In this document: positions 24,991 through 34,146 of the stretch, one piece after another
Layout: each line of letters begins with the position of its first letter
Numbering within the stretch: position 1 is the first letter of the stretch
Origin: Bdellovibrionota bacterium
Lineage (GTDB): Bacteria; Bdellovibrionota; UBA1018; CAUJDS01
Length of the DNA: 40,801 nucleotides
Direction of reading: 5' to 3'
NCBI GenBank assembly: GCA_963169695.1
Contig: CAUJDS010000040.1
Location: 1 to 40,801, forward strand
The notes under the pieces: model-generated
Seen by the model: the letters and a program-made list of their open reading frames with translations, nothing else
The model's database searches: none
What the model was told of the DNA's origin: nothing
Position numbers and translations under genes: made by a program

Positions 24991-25842
24991 ATGACGCAAC
25001 TGCATTCCGCAGAATTCGGCGATCCAGGCGGGTTGCCCCTCGTTTTCTTCCATGGATTTCCGGGTTCCCACCTGCAAGCGGGCTTTTTGCAACAGGCGGC
25101 AAGGCAAATGGGAGTGAGAGTGATTGCCATGGATCGGCCAGGGTATGGCGAGAGCGTCTTTCAACGCCCGAGTGGACTGAATCAGGTAGTCGACTCAGTC
25201 TTGGACCTTTTGAACCAAAAAAAGATTTCAGATTTTTTTGTCATTGGAGTCTCGGGAGGAAATCCTTACGCGTGGAAGCTCGCAGCACTGGCCGGGCCTC
25301 GGGTCTTGGGTCTTGCAAGTATCTGTGGCTTGGCACCCTTTGGTCTTTTTCCGGGTACTTTTTCGAGTCTTCAGCGGTGGGGATTATCCGCTGCGCGATG
25401 GTTGCCGACGGCGGCATTGGGCTCGGTCTGCAAGCGTCTCTTTCCATTAGAGGTGACCGAAGAAAATCTCGCGTTCATTGCTAAGAGACTCCATGAATCC
25501 GATCAAAAGATTCTTCAGGAATCTGAAGTAAAAAAGATGATCCTTCAGTCCATGCATCAAGCGCGAAAGCAAGGAGTCCCTGGTATCGTCAATGACCTTA
25601 AAATCTACAGTTCAAAATGGGAGCCAGATTTTGAAACACTGCGCTGCCCCATTCACTTATGGCATGGCAAGAAAGACTGGCTTCTCAGTCCACGAATGTC
25701 CATTGAGATGAATCGTCGTATCCCTGCGTCTCGCTTGACTCTGGTTGACGAGGAGGGTCATTATTCCTTACCGATCAAATACACAGAAAAAATCGTAAAA
25801 GACCTGATTTTAGAAAAAAGAAGCCTTGGCTCTTTGCATTAA
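24991..25842 (+). CDS. Alpha/beta hydrolase
   Basis: This 283-residue alpha/beta-hydrolase-fold protein has the oxyanion loop FFHGFPGS (about 19-26), DRPGYGES (48-55), nucleophile S88 in GVSGGNPYA, Asp D229 in WHGKKDWLLSP and His H257 in EEGHYSLP, giving a complete Ser-Asp-His triad in the expected order. There is no signal peptide, so it is probably cytoplasmic. Substrate cannot be assigned; an esterase or lipase-like hydrolase is the safe call. ATG 24991 is chosen over an in-frame TTG at 24949, because the extra residues lie outside the fold; neither has a strong ribosome binding site. It is divergent from the lipid methyltransferase and 51 bp upstream of the chemoreceptor gene. Confidence 0.85.
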   Translation: MTQLHSAEFGDPGGLPLVFFHGFPGSHLQAGFLQQAARQMGVRVIAMDRPGYGESVFQRPSGLNQVVDSVLDLLNQKKISDFFVIGVSGGNPYAWKLAALAGPRVLGLASICGLAPFGLFPGTFSSLQRWGLSAARWLPTAALGSVCKRLFPLEVTEENLAFIAKRLHESDQKILQESEVKKMILQSMHQARKQGVPGIVNDLKIYSSKWEPDFETLRCPIHLWHGKKDWLLSPRMSIEMNRRIPASRLTLVDEEGHYSLPIKYTEKIVKDLILEKRSLGSLH

Positions 25843-25893
25843 ATCTAATGCCTAGCCGGATAGTGTCGATACCTTATTTGAGGTAGTCTTCTC

Positions 25894-27942
25894 ATGCTCA
25901 GTAAACTATCGTTCAAAGCGCGTCTTATGGGTGCCGTAGGACTATTGGCCGGTGTTGCAGCCTTCTTCTTTGGAATGATGGCGCTGATGAGCGAAACCGC
26001 TCTCGAAACCGGAAAGAAGAGTCAGCTTCAGGCTGCTACCGACTCGGTCATGGACAAATTGGATCGAAACCTCTTTGAACGCTATGGAGATGTGCAGGCC
26101 TATTCCATGTCTGAGCCAGCACGTAGTGGGTCCCGAGAGCGTATTGTGCCATTTATGAATGAGATGATGGGTGCGTACGCTCCCATTTATGACATCATGA
26201 TGGTCGTCAACAAGAGCGGGCGCGTGATCGCCGCCAATACCATAGACAAGGCCGGGAAGCCTTTGGATACTTCAGCCCTGCTAGGAATGAATTTCTCGGA
26301 AGCCAAATGGTTTCAAGAAGCCCTTGCAGACAAAGTAAAGCCTGGGACGTCCTTTGTTGAAGATCCCGTCTTTGATGATGCGATGGAGAAAGTCATTGGT
26401 CATCCGGGGATGTTGATGAACTTTACTTCACCTATTCGTGACCCGAAGTCAGGTAGCGTCTTGGGTGTTTGGACGAATCGGGTCTGTTGGGATGATGTCG
26501 TGGAGGCTATCCTCAAAGAAGAGAGTGCCAAAATAAAAAATGATCGCATCACCAATGTATTCCCATACTTACTAAGTAAAGAAGGCGTTTTCCTCTCTCA
26601 TCCCCAAAAGGCAGAAGTGTTGAAGTCAAGGTTGGGTGACTTTTCTGAAATGGTTGCGCTTGGCGAGAAAACCAATGGCACTTGGACACGTGACGTCCAT
26701 CAGCCCCAAATCTTTGCGAACGAATTACTTGAAACCGGTTCGAAGTCTCGTGGTTATTCCAGCTATCCAAGTCAAGGTTGGTACGCGATGATTCAGGTTC
26801 CTTTCTCAGACAACGCGATCGCTAGAAATAAAATGGTGATTTTAGTGGCATCACTATTGATGGGGATTGTTTTGTTTCTAGCCTTTCGAGTCGTGACTTC
26901 CGATGCGAAGATTCTGGAAGCAGTCATGGGAGAAATTCAAGAAGAGTCCGAAAAGCTCTTGGTTTCATCGAATCAAATTTCTACGACTTCTCAGAGTTTG
27001 GCAGAAGGCTCTTCCGAGCAAGCCTCAGCAGTACAAGAGACTTCCTCAGCACTGGATGAGACGAATGCCATGATTCAAAAGAATGCAGAAAACGCTTCAG
27101 AGTCTATTCGAGTTGCCAATAAGACTCAGTCCGTAGCAAATGACGCTAGAAACTCAATGGACAACCTCGTCGGAGCCATCAATGAGATTGGCAAGAGCAA
27201 TGAATCCATTTTGGATCAGGTTAATCAAAGTAACGAGCAGATGGGTTCGGTTGTGAAATTGATTCGAGAAATCGAGGCGAAGACTCGTGTGATCAACGAT
27301 ATTGTTTTTCAGACAAAGCTGCTTTCTTTTAATGCTTCTGTAGAAGCCGCTCGAGCAGGTGAGGCGGGTAAAGGTTTTGCAGTTGTTGCAGAGGAAGTAG
27401 GAAACCTTGCTCAGATGAGTGGCAAAGCAGCCAGTGAGATCACTACGATGTTGGATTCTCGCGTCATAGAAGTTGAGCGTATTGTTGAAAAAAATAAGCG
27501 AGAGATTTCGACGCTCGTAGAGACAGGATTGAATAAAGTCCGATCGGGTCAAGAAATTTCTAGTAGTACAAGTAAGTCCTTGAGCGAAGCTATTGATAGC
27601 GTTGCTTCAGTTACTATGATGATTGGCGAAATTGCTACCGCCACCAAAGAGCAGGCAACAGGCGTGGGCGAAATCACCAAGGCCGTTAATGACCTTCAAA
27701 CCGTTATTCAATCGAATGCCGAATCCTCACAGGTGGCTTCTTCGGCAGCGCATGACCTGATGAAGCGCGCATCGGCATTGGGCGGACTAGTGAATCGCTT
27801 GGAAGATTTGATCGAAGGCGAAGGCAGATCAAAGAAAAAGTCGAGCCGCACAAAAGACTCGACGGGTTCTGGATCAGGCAAGGCCATAGGTACCGTGACC
27901 CCCATAAAGAAAAGATTCGAATCCAATAGAAAAGTGGCGTAG
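25894..27942 (+). CDS. Methyl-accepting chemotaxis protein, apparently without HAMP
   Basis: This 682-residue transmembrane chemoreceptor has TM1 at about 9-31, a periplasmic sensor region of ~280 residues with Cache-like features ([37 protein letters not shown]) and TM2 at about 312-333. A cytoplasmic coiled coil follows, with the signalling tip [19 protein letters not shown] (about 472-490) and [16 protein letters not shown] after it. Between TM2 and the first coiled-coil helix only ~40 residues remain and I see no HAMP pattern. The C-terminus is a basic Ser/Lys/Gly tail without a CheR-binding pentapeptide. It signals ligand binding to CheA/CheW. GAGGT lies about 11 nt before the ATG. The DUF423 gene follows 12 bp later. 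Confidence 0.93.
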   Translation: MLSKLSFKARLMGAVGLLAGVAAFFFGMMALMSETALETGKKSQLQAATDSVMDKLDRNLFERYGDVQAYSMSEPARSGSRERIVPFMNEMMGAYAPIYDIMMVVNKSGRVIAANTIDKAGKPLDTSALLGMNFSEAKWFQEALADKVKPGTSFVEDPVFDDAMEKVIGHPGMLMNFTSPIRDPKSGSVLGVWTNRVCWDDVVEAILKEESAKIKNDRITNVFPYLLSKEGVFLSHPQKAEVLKSRLGDFSEMVALGEKTNGTWTRDVHQPQIFANELLETGSKSRGYSSYPSQGWYAMIQVPFSDNAIARNKMVILVASLLMGIVLFLAFRVVTSDAKILEAVMGEIQEESEKLLVSSNQISTTSQSLAEGSSEQASAVQETSSALDETNAMIQKNAENASESIRVANKTQSVANDARNSMDNLVGAINEIGKSNESILDQVNQSNEQMGSVVKLIREIEAKTRVINDIVFQTKLLSFNASVEAARAGEAGKGFAVVAEEVGNLAQMSGKAASEITTMLDSRVIEVERIVEKNKREISTLVETGLNKVRSGQEISSSTSKSLSEAIDSVASVTMMIGEIATATKEQATGVGEITKAVNDLQTVIQSNAESSQVASSAAHDLMKRASALGGLVNRLEDLIEGEGRSKKKSSRTKDSTGSGSGKAIGTVTPIKKRFESNRKVA

Positions 27943-27954
27943 TATTCCGTCGCT

Positions 27955-28320
27955 ATGCGATGGATTTCAGTAGGCGCTTTTCTTGCCGGAACCGCGGTCA
28001 TCTTGGGAGCCTTTGGCGCGCATGCCCTTGCAGCAGTGCTCTCCGATAAATCACTTCACACCTTTCAGACAGCGGTCCTCTATCAGTTTTTTCATGCACT
28101 AGGCCTTTTGGGTCTTGGATTGTGCAGCGGTAAATTGCCACCAAAAGCTATAAATACGACAGGATGGCTTTTTCTGCTGGGGAGTCTGCTTTTCTGTGGA
28201 AGTCTCTATCTTTTGGCAGTCACTCAGTGGCGATGGGTAGGGATGATTACTCCTTTGGGTGGACTGTGCTTTATCGTTGGATGGTTTCACTTCGGTTTTC
28301 AAGCTCGAAGCGTCAAATAA
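27955..28320 (+). CDS. DUF423 family inner-membrane protein
   Basis: The 121-residue, four-helix membrane protein has the DUF423 landmarks GAFGAHAL (about 19-26), FQTAVLYQFFHALGLL (about 37-52) and the third-helix FCGSLYLLA. This is the YgdD-like family of unknown function. It is full length for the family. It is spaced 12 bp from the chemoreceptor stop and 49 bp from the phosphatase, so it is likely in the same transcript. No clear ribosome binding site is seen. Confidence 0.88.
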   Translation: MRWISVGAFLAGTAVILGAFGAHALAAVLSDKSLHTFQTAVLYQFFHALGLLGLGLCSGKLPPKAINTTGWLFLLGSLLFCGSLYLLAVTQWRWVGMITPLGGLCFIVGWFHFGFQARSVK

Positions 28321-28369
28321 CGAAGATCTCACTCATCTCCAACGACAATTTCTGATAGGGAAGGGAAGT

Positions 28370-29842
28370 ATGAAGAAGCTGCTTTTGGTCTTACTGGTTT
28401 TGTTTTCGAGTGTGGCTCAAGCTGCCTACCCTATGAAACCTAAGTTGATCGTCGTCTTTGTGGTAGACCAGATGCGCGCGGACTACTTGACTCGCTACCA
28501 AGATCAATTGGGATCCAAAGGGATTCGACGTTTGATGCGCGATGGGGCTTACTTTCCGCAGGCTGAGCACGATAATTTTCAGAATATGACGGGGCCTGGT
28601 CATGCGGCGGTGCTTAGTGGCGCTTATGCCTACCGAAGTGGAATTGTGCTCAATGAATGGTTTGATCAGGAGAGTCGTCAGCTCTTGTACTGTGTCGCGG
28701 ATCCGGAAAATGGAATATCGCCAAAGAACTTCAACACCACGACCTTGGGCGATGAGTTGAAGTTGGTCAGTCCCAAGAGTCTTATCATCAGTTTGGCATT
28801 GAAGGATCGAGCAGCGGTATTGATGGGTGGTAGAGGCGCAGATTTTGTACTTTGGTTCAATAAAAAAGAAGCACAGTGGGTGACAAGTCGTTTCTACAGC
28901 AAAGCCTCCGCCGTGCCAGAATGGGTAAGCGAAATTAATTCTGACCTTAAGGCAAATACGAAAAAAACGGCGGAACTTGATGGCGCTAATGGACATCGAC
29001 GTACCGCGGATCTTGCTGTTCGTGCGATCCAAAAAAATAAATTGGGAGCAGATGGAGTAACGGACCTTCTTGCAGTGAGTTTTTCATCTTTTGATTATAC
29101 GGGACATCGGGTTGGCCCCTTGAGTCCGGACATGATCCCGATGCTTCAAAGCGCCGATCAAGCAGTAGCGGATATCCTCGAGGCTGCAGCGAAGTCGGCC
29201 GGAGGTAGTCAGAACCTATTAGTGGCACTTACGAGCGATCATGGAATTCCGCCGATGAATACGGATATGCACACCATTCGTATGGACCCAGAATTGATTG
29301 AATCCACCAAAGTACGTGCAAAGGCTGAAGCAGTAATGACAGAAAAATACGGCAAACCTGGAGATCATCCTTGGATTGGACACGTCGGTGAATTGGGTGT
29401 TTTCTTGGATTGGACTACCTTAGAAAAGCGAGGAATCAATAGAAGTGAGGCGGAGAAGTTATTGCAAATGGAGTTGAGAAAGCACCTTCCATCTGCTGCC
29501 GTAGCACAAATCCTTACTTCGACTGAGATCGAAGCGGGTCGTGTACCTCCCGAGCTTCAAGGCCGCAGCATTCTGCGTACGTATTATCCTGGCCGAAGTC
29601 CAAGCGTTTTACTCTTGCCGCAGCCATATCATTTTGAACGCAATGAGGCCATCACCCAACATATGACCAACTACGCGTATGATCGTGTCGTACCGCTACT
29701 ATTCTGGGGGCAAGGAGTTTCAAAAGGAATATTTCCAGGTGGTCACATCGTGGACCTTGCACCAACTTTGGCTTTTATTTTGGGGATCACTCCTCCAGCG
29801 GCGAGTGAAGGAATGGTGCTAAAATCCGCACTAAAGATCTGA
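28370..29842 (+). CDS. PafA-like alkaline phosphatase family protein, exported
   Basis: The 490-residue exported phosphomonoesterase/phosphodiesterase is of the alkaline phosphatase superfamily. It has a signal peptide MKKLLLVLLVLFSSVAQA and metal-site D33 (VVDQMRADYL). The nucleophile region NMTGPGHAAVLSG has T74, as in PafA-type enzymes that use Thr. D242 and H246 (SSFDYTGHRVGP), D290/H291 (TSDHG) and a late His H459 (GGHIVDLAP) complete the expected two-zinc set. It should hydrolyse phosphate esters in the periplasm. ATG 28370 is chosen because AAGGGAAG directly precedes it and the signal peptide starts there; an upstream in-frame ATG at 28259 lies inside the DUF423 gene. It converges on the response-regulator gene, with 10 bp between stops. 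Confidence 0.9.
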   Translation: MKKLLLVLLVLFSSVAQAAYPMKPKLIVVFVVDQMRADYLTRYQDQLGSKGIRRLMRDGAYFPQAEHDNFQNMTGPGHAAVLSGAYAYRSGIVLNEWFDQESRQLLYCVADPENGISPKNFNTTTLGDELKLVSPKSLIISLALKDRAAVLMGGRGADFVLWFNKKEAQWVTSRFYSKASAVPEWVSEINSDLKANTKKTAELDGANGHRRTADLAVRAIQKNKLGADGVTDLLAVSFSSFDYTGHRVGPLSPDMIPMLQSADQAVADILEAAAKSAGGSQNLLVALTSDHGIPPMNTDMHTIRMDPELIESTKVRAKAEAVMTEKYGKPGDHPWIGHVGELGVFLDWTTLEKRGINRSEAEKLLQMELRKHLPSAAVAQILTSTEIEAGRVPPELQGRSILRTYYPGRSPSVLLLPQPYHFERNEAITQHMTNYAYDRVVPLLFWGQGVSKGIFPGGHIVDLAPTLAFILGITPPAASEGMVLKSALKI

Positions 29843-29852
29843 AGGGGTATTA

Positions 29853-30203
29853 TCAGCCTTTCTTCCTTGCAGCGTATTGTTGAATGATTTCTCCCAATTT
29901 GTCGAAATCAAAGGGTTTGGAAAACTTCTCAACAAAATGGGCTTGAGTCTTTACGTCTAATTCTCCAGAAACCAAAATCTTAGGAATCGATGCGTCGATG
30001 GCTTGTGCAACTTGATCCCCGTTCATTCCAGGGAGTCTGAAATCCACGAAAAAAAGGTCGGGCCTCGCTTTCTTGATGGCTGCGATGGCGGTATGAGGAT
30101 CAACAAAGGTCTGAATGGAAATAGTTTCCGATGAAAAAAAATCTAAAAAAGCTTCACAAAGATCGGGTTCATCATCCAAATAGTAGACTTTAAATTTTGT
30201 CAT
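29853..30203 (-). CDS. Single-domain response regulator (REC only)
   Basis: The 116-residue stand-alone receiver domain has the acidic pair D10/D11 (YLDDEPD), phosphoacceptor D54 (FFVDFRLPGMNG), switch Ser S79 (LVSGE) and K96 (FSKPF). It has no output domain, so it works through protein contacts, as in CheY-type or phosphorelay proteins. There is no histidine kinase in the window. Start ATG 30203 faces the glucokinase gene across a 97-bp divergent region. Confidence 0.92.
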   Translation of the reverse strand: MTKFKVYYLDDEPDLCEAFLDFFSSETISIQTFVDPHTAIAAIKKARPDLFFVDFRLPGMNGDQVAQAIDASIPKILVSGELDVKTQAHFVEKFSKPFDFDKLGEIIQQYAARKKG

Positions 30204-30300
30204 TGTTTAGCCCGCTTTTGTTTGTATGACGTACGCAAGAAATGCTCGAAGTCTTTCCATCCAGTGATAGTGTAACCGATAGAGCGGCAAGGGAGAAAGA

Positions 30301-31305
30301 ATGATTTTAGTAGCAGACCTAGGGGCTTCGAAAGTCAAAGTGGCGGCCTATGCGTTTCAGAAATCAGAGCTTAAACTAGTCCACCTAGAGCGGTATTGGA
30401 CGAAGAATTACCTAGGGCTTTCGGCCATTTTGGCAGAATTTGTTTTCACCCATTCTCTGAAGAAAATTTCGGCCCTTGGCGTCGGAGTGGCGGGCCCGAT
30501 CTTGGGAGATGTCACTCGACCTACCAATGTGCCTTGGGAGCTTAGCAAAGATGAACTCCGAAGAGCGTTGGGCGTTTCTAGGGTGGAATTCCTGAATGAT
30601 GTCGAGGCGCACGGTTATGGACTAGCCTTTCTTCACGAAAGCGATCTCTTTTCTATTCAGGCTGAGGCGCGGGCAGGTGGAAACCAAGTCCTACTCGCCG
30701 TGGGGACAGGATTGGGCCAATGCATTCTCTACAATAAGGCAGGTGTTCTATTGCCCGTTGCATCCGAAGGTGGGCATTCCGACTTTTCTCCGAACAATCC
30801 GGAGGAAGCCGAATTGCTGGCTCATCTGTGGAAGAAATATCAGGGCCATGTGAGCTGGGAGCGAGTGGTGAGTGGCCGCTTTGGCTTTCGCAACCTCTAT
30901 GATTTTCTTTTGGAGACAGGTCGTGTCCCCTCAACTCCTTCGTTTTCTGTCAAGGTGAGAGGGAAAGAAGATATTGGCTTAGAAATCCAAGAGGGCGCGG
31001 AAGATGGCGTGCCTGAGGCCGTTTTGGTGTCGCAATGGTTCATGCGACTTTGTGCGGCAGAGGCCGGAAACCTGGCACTGAAGGGACTGGCGAGAGGCGG
31101 CGTATTTTTAGCCGGCGGGGTCGCGCGAAGGATGCAGGGATTGATTCGAAAGGGTTTGCCAGAATTTAGAGATGCCTTTTCACGAAAGGGACGGATGGAG
31201 CACCTCCTTAAGTCATTGCCTGTCGATCTAGTGCTGGACCCCAATTTGGCGGTCAGGGGACTGGCGCAGTATGTTGTCCTTCAGTCAGGGTCTCCCGTGA
31301 ATTAG
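30301..31305 (+). CDS. glk: Glucokinase
   Basis: The 334-residue glucokinase belongs to the bacterial Glk family (phosphorylates glucose to glucose-6-phosphate with ATP, cytoplasm). Landmarks are the phosphate-1 loop VADLGASKVKVAAY, GVGVAGPILG, TNVPWELS, FLNDVEAHGYGL (catalytic Asp), AVGTGLGQCIL, SEGGHSDFSP (sugar-binding His/Glu) and ERVVSGRFG. Length is normal. AAGGGAGA lies 5-12 nt before ATG 30301. A palindrome with a T5 tail follows at 31423, which may end the transcript. Confidence 0.92.
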   Translation: MILVADLGASKVKVAAYAFQKSELKLVHLERYWTKNYLGLSAILAEFVFTHSLKKISALGVGVAGPILGDVTRPTNVPWELSKDELRRALGVSRVEFLNDVEAHGYGLAFLHESDLFSIQAEARAGGNQVLLAVGTGLGQCILYNKAGVLLPVASEGGHSDFSPNNPEEAELLAHLWKKYQGHVSWERVVSGRFGFRNLYDFLLETGRVPSTPSFSVKVRGKEDIGLEIQEGAEDGVPEAVLVSQWFMRLCAAEAGNLALKGLARGGVFLAGGVARRMQGLIRKGLPEFRDAFSRKGRMEHLLKSLPVDLVLDPNLAVRGLAQYVVLQSGSPVN

Positions 31306-31422
31306 AAAGAAAAGTTGGTCTGCGCAGAGAGGCATGCGATCCTCAATATATAAGGAGAAGGGGAGAGTGCGTCAGTCTTTGCATGTGTCAGAGAATACCA
31401 AACTTAGGCTGACTTTCTATGC

Positions 31423-31445
31423 GGTGTCAAATTTGACACCTTTTT
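31423..31445 (+). terminator. Perfect 18-bp palindrome followed by T5: terminator or operator
   Basis: GGTGTCAAATTTGACACC (31423-31440) is its own reverse complement and is followed by TTTTT. As RNA it forms a 7-bp stem with an AATT loop and a U tail, a plausible intrinsic terminator 118 bp after glk. The right half also contains TTGACA (a -35 match), and it lies 57 bp before the lipoprotein start, so a repressor-operator role is equally possible. Confidence 0.5.
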
Positions 31446-31496
31446 ACACTTTCAACTTCGTGCGATTCTTAACTCACAGTCAAAGAGGTACGTAAG

Positions 31497-33911
31497 TTGA
31501 AGACACTATCTATTCTTAAAAAATTGTCGGTTCCTTTTGCTATTCTGATTTTGTCAGGATGTGCGGTGCGCTTCAATGGCTCCGTGAATGTCTCGACAGG
31601 AACCACAAGTTCCGTGCCGCTCATATCCGTGACCCTTAGCTCGCTCTATCCTACGAATGGATCCAACTGGAACGATTACGTCGAAAACAATGGCACTACC
31701 TACTACGATGCCGACGATACTGCCTGCGATGGTGATGCTTTTATTGACGGCGGGGTAAATAACGGAACCTGGAAAGACTACGATGCCTGCATGCATGGGG
31801 GCGAACTTCGCAAAGTCCCTTTGACTTCAGAATCTTCTTGTACAGGAATCACTACGGTAGATGCCCTCGGTGCATTTGATTGGGCTTGTGATGATTCAGG
31901 TACTGTTTTTGTTTATTCGACGGGGTTGAAGTCCGGAAAAAAATTGGCTGATCTCTTGAGCACCTCTGGATGGCTAACCAATTACGTTACTATTTCAAAA
32001 AGTGGTACCGCGACTTATCAGAGTGATGCGCTAGCGTGGTGGACCAATCCCGTTCATGACATGAGTACGGTCACGGAAGCATTAGGTACCATTATTGCCG
32101 GTGCTGCTGTGGGCGTAGACAATGGAGTTTCTGGCGCACTCGATGTGGTGACGTTAACAGAAGCCAGTGCAATCTATTATATCGGTACCTCGCGATCAAC
32201 TGTCGGCTATAATTTAACCGCGAGTAAGAGCGCAGTGGTAGTCAAGCCAGGTGCAACGCTGACCTATGCGTGGAGCGGTAGAAATAACATTGTCACAGCA
32301 ACAGGAGTGGTGGGAAATGGTGCTCCAGGATTTGTTGGCACGGGGTCTACCAGTTATCACTGGTTTGAAGGAAAATTTGATGGAGCACTTATCGCATTTA
32401 ATCGTGGGCTCTATCTCTACAGTTCAAAATTCAATCAAATTCGAGACTATACGATCAACCGTGGAGGCTATGCTGCAATCGATTCTGAAGGGGGACTCTA
32501 CAGTAAGTACCTAAGAGTGGTTGTCTCTAACGGATCCGGCTGGGGAATTGCACTACGCGCGACGAGCGATGGAAATATTATTGATGACGCTAATGTATTC
32601 AGTCAAACCTCTTCAGGAATCAACCTCAATGCTGCCAGCAGAAATAAATTTCGTAACATTAAAATAGCCAATGGTGGCGCAATGGGAATTCAGCTCGAGG
32701 CCAGTGTTTACAATTCTTCCTTTTACAATATCAATTCTTCAAATAACGCTACGGCTGGAATTGTGATAGCAGCAGGAACTTACAACTCCTTCATTAATTT
32801 AGTTTTAAACAATAACCTTCAGACTGGAATTGTTTTTAATAATGGATCCAAAATGACCTTTAGTCACGTCACCTCCATGAGTAACGGGCAGAATGGCTAT
32901 TACGTTTTTCTGTCTGCCGATAGTATGGTGACTGCTCAGGGTATTTTTAGTAATAATACTCAAGCAGGAATTTCTTTGTGGGGCGGTACCAACAACCAGT
33001 TTATCAATGTGGCGACTACCAATAACAGCACTTACAGTGTGAACCTAAATACAGTTACCAATACCACCTTTAAGAAAAATCTAATCGTTGGAAACAGTAC
33101 CACAGGGCAGTGTATCGTTTCGGCCGGTTCGGGAAACAATATTTCAACCGACGGTGGATCGATTTGCGGTGGTGACCAAGCTGGAATGACGGTAGCTGAT
33201 ACCAATGCCGTGAATCTCAGTACGTCCTTTGTTGGACTTGTTTCAACGGATTCGACCAATGCGCACGACGCAAGCTTGATTGCTAACGGCTATTTGACTT
33301 GGGCTAGCATTACGGACTGGACGACTTTTTCTAACCGCTTCCGTGCATGGGGTAAGGGCACAAGCGCAACGCTTTTTAATGCTGGTGCGAGGTCTCGTTG
33401 TACGACAGGAGTGGATTGTCGTGTCTGGGATCTCTCTCTTTTGAGTACTTCACCGCTTATCAATGTGAGTGAAACCGGTTCTTCAGCGAATACCTCATCG
33501 GGTTCGAATTGTCCGGATGCCGTGCAGGGTGATTTTATCGCCTCGAACAAAGGTGCAACGGAAGTCAGCAGCGACGGCATTGGAAATGACAATGGTACCT
33601 GTGACTTTGCTGAAGCCTGCACGACCGAGGTCTATAATTTGGGCGGAAATAATAACGGCACCTGCGATGGTGGTGAAACCTGCGTCACCAATGATTCCTT
33701 CTTAGTGAATGCTACTGAGATTATTGGCGATGGAATTGGCGATGACGATGGATTCTGTGAATCCAATGAGTCGTGTATCTATTCTCCCAATATTGGCGCG
33801 TATCAAGGCCATGGCACCGTCACCGCCATGGGCTGTGATTTTGTAGACGGCGTAACTTCCATCGGAGTGACCGGCGTGACCATGTATCAGTATTCTACGA
33901 ATGGGTACTAA
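31497..33911 (+). CDS. Large beta-helix lipoprotein with Asp/Asn-Gly-Cys repeats
   Basis: The 804-residue predicted lipoprotein starts at TTG 31497, with AGAGGT 7 nt upstream. The lipobox is LILSGC (C22, followed by AVRFN, the same motif as in the lipoproteins at 20624 and 21996). The central part (about 270-560) is a parallel beta-helix with Asn ladders (NKFRNIKIANGG, NSFINLVLNNNLQTG, NQFINVATTNNSTYS), as in NosD/pectin-lyase-like proteins. The C-terminal part (about 690-765) holds three units of the pattern acidic/Asn-rich loop, Gly-x-Cys, three or four residues, Glu-x-Cys (NDNGTCDFAEAC, NNNGTCDGGETC, DDDGFCESNESC), which could bind calcium. NIGAYQ follows. An Asp-rich Cys-containing stretch also lies near the N-terminus (DADDTACDGDAF). 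It is probably displayed on the cell surface; the ligand is unknown. Confidence 0.82.
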   Translation: MKTLSILKKLSVPFAILILSGCAVRFNGSVNVSTGTTSSVPLISVTLSSLYPTNGSNWNDYVENNGTTYYDADDTACDGDAFIDGGVNNGTWKDYDACMHGGELRKVPLTSESSCTGITTVDALGAFDWACDDSGTVFVYSTGLKSGKKLADLLSTSGWLTNYVTISKSGTATYQSDALAWWTNPVHDMSTVTEALGTIIAGAAVGVDNGVSGALDVVTLTEASAIYYIGTSRSTVGYNLTASKSAVVVKPGATLTYAWSGRNNIVTATGVVGNGAPGFVGTGSTSYHWFEGKFDGALIAFNRGLYLYSSKFNQIRDYTINRGGYAAIDSEGGLYSKYLRVVVSNGSGWGIALRATSDGNIIDDANVFSQTSSGINLNAASRNKFRNIKIANGGAMGIQLEASVYNSSFYNINSSNNATAGIVIAAGTYNSFINLVLNNNLQTGIVFNNGSKMTFSHVTSMSNGQNGYYVFLSADSMVTAQGIFSNNTQAGISLWGGTNNQFINVATTNNSTYSVNLNTVTNTTFKKNLIVGNSTTGQCIVSAGSGNNISTDGGSICGGDQAGMTVADTNAVNLSTSFVGLVSTDSTNAHDASLIANGYLTWASITDWTTFSNRFRAWGKGTSATLFNAGARSRCTTGVDCRVWDLSLLSTSPLINVSETGSSANTSSGSNCPDAVQGDFIASNKGATEVSSDGIGNDNGTCDFAEACTTEVYNLGGNNNGTCDGGETCVTNDSFLVNATEIIGDGIGDDDGFCESNESCIYSPNIGAYQGHGTVTAMGCDFVDGVTSIGVTGVTMYQYSTNGY

Positions 33912-33923
33912 TTCCTATCTGAA

Positions 33924-33999
33924 TGGTGGACCCGAACGGTCTCGAACCGATGACCTCTACCATGCCATGGTAGCGCTCTACCAACTGAGCTACGGGCCC
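33924..33999 (-). tRNA. tRNA-Ala (anticodon GGC)
   Basis: On the minus strand the 76 nt fold as acceptor GGGCCCG/CGGGTCC, D-arm GCTC...GAGC, anticodon stem CTACC/GGTAG with loop ATGGCAT (anticodon GGC), T-arm with TTCGAGA, and encoded CCA. The acceptor stem contains the G3-U70 wobble pair that defines alanine identity. It is an isolated tRNA between the lipoprotein gene and typA. Confidence 0.95.
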
Positions 34000-34021
34000 A
34001 CACTAAAAAGGAATTTCTGCA

Positions 34022-34050
34022 AAGTAACGGCTCCTTAGTCGAAAAGTCAA
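34022..34050 (-). promoter_or_regulatory. Possible promoter of tRNA-Ala
   Basis: On the minus strand, TTGACT (34045-34050) is followed after 17 bp by TTACTT (34022-34027), and the tRNA begins about 22 bp further on. The spacing and -35 are good; the -10 is weak. Confidence 0.4.
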
Positions 34051-34146
34051 GTGTAGGTCTCACTCCACTGTGTTAAGACCAAATGCAAAAGAGAGCCTCC
34101 AAGTGCAGTCAAGCGTGCGGAGCAGGAAGCGAAGCAAAGGAAATCC

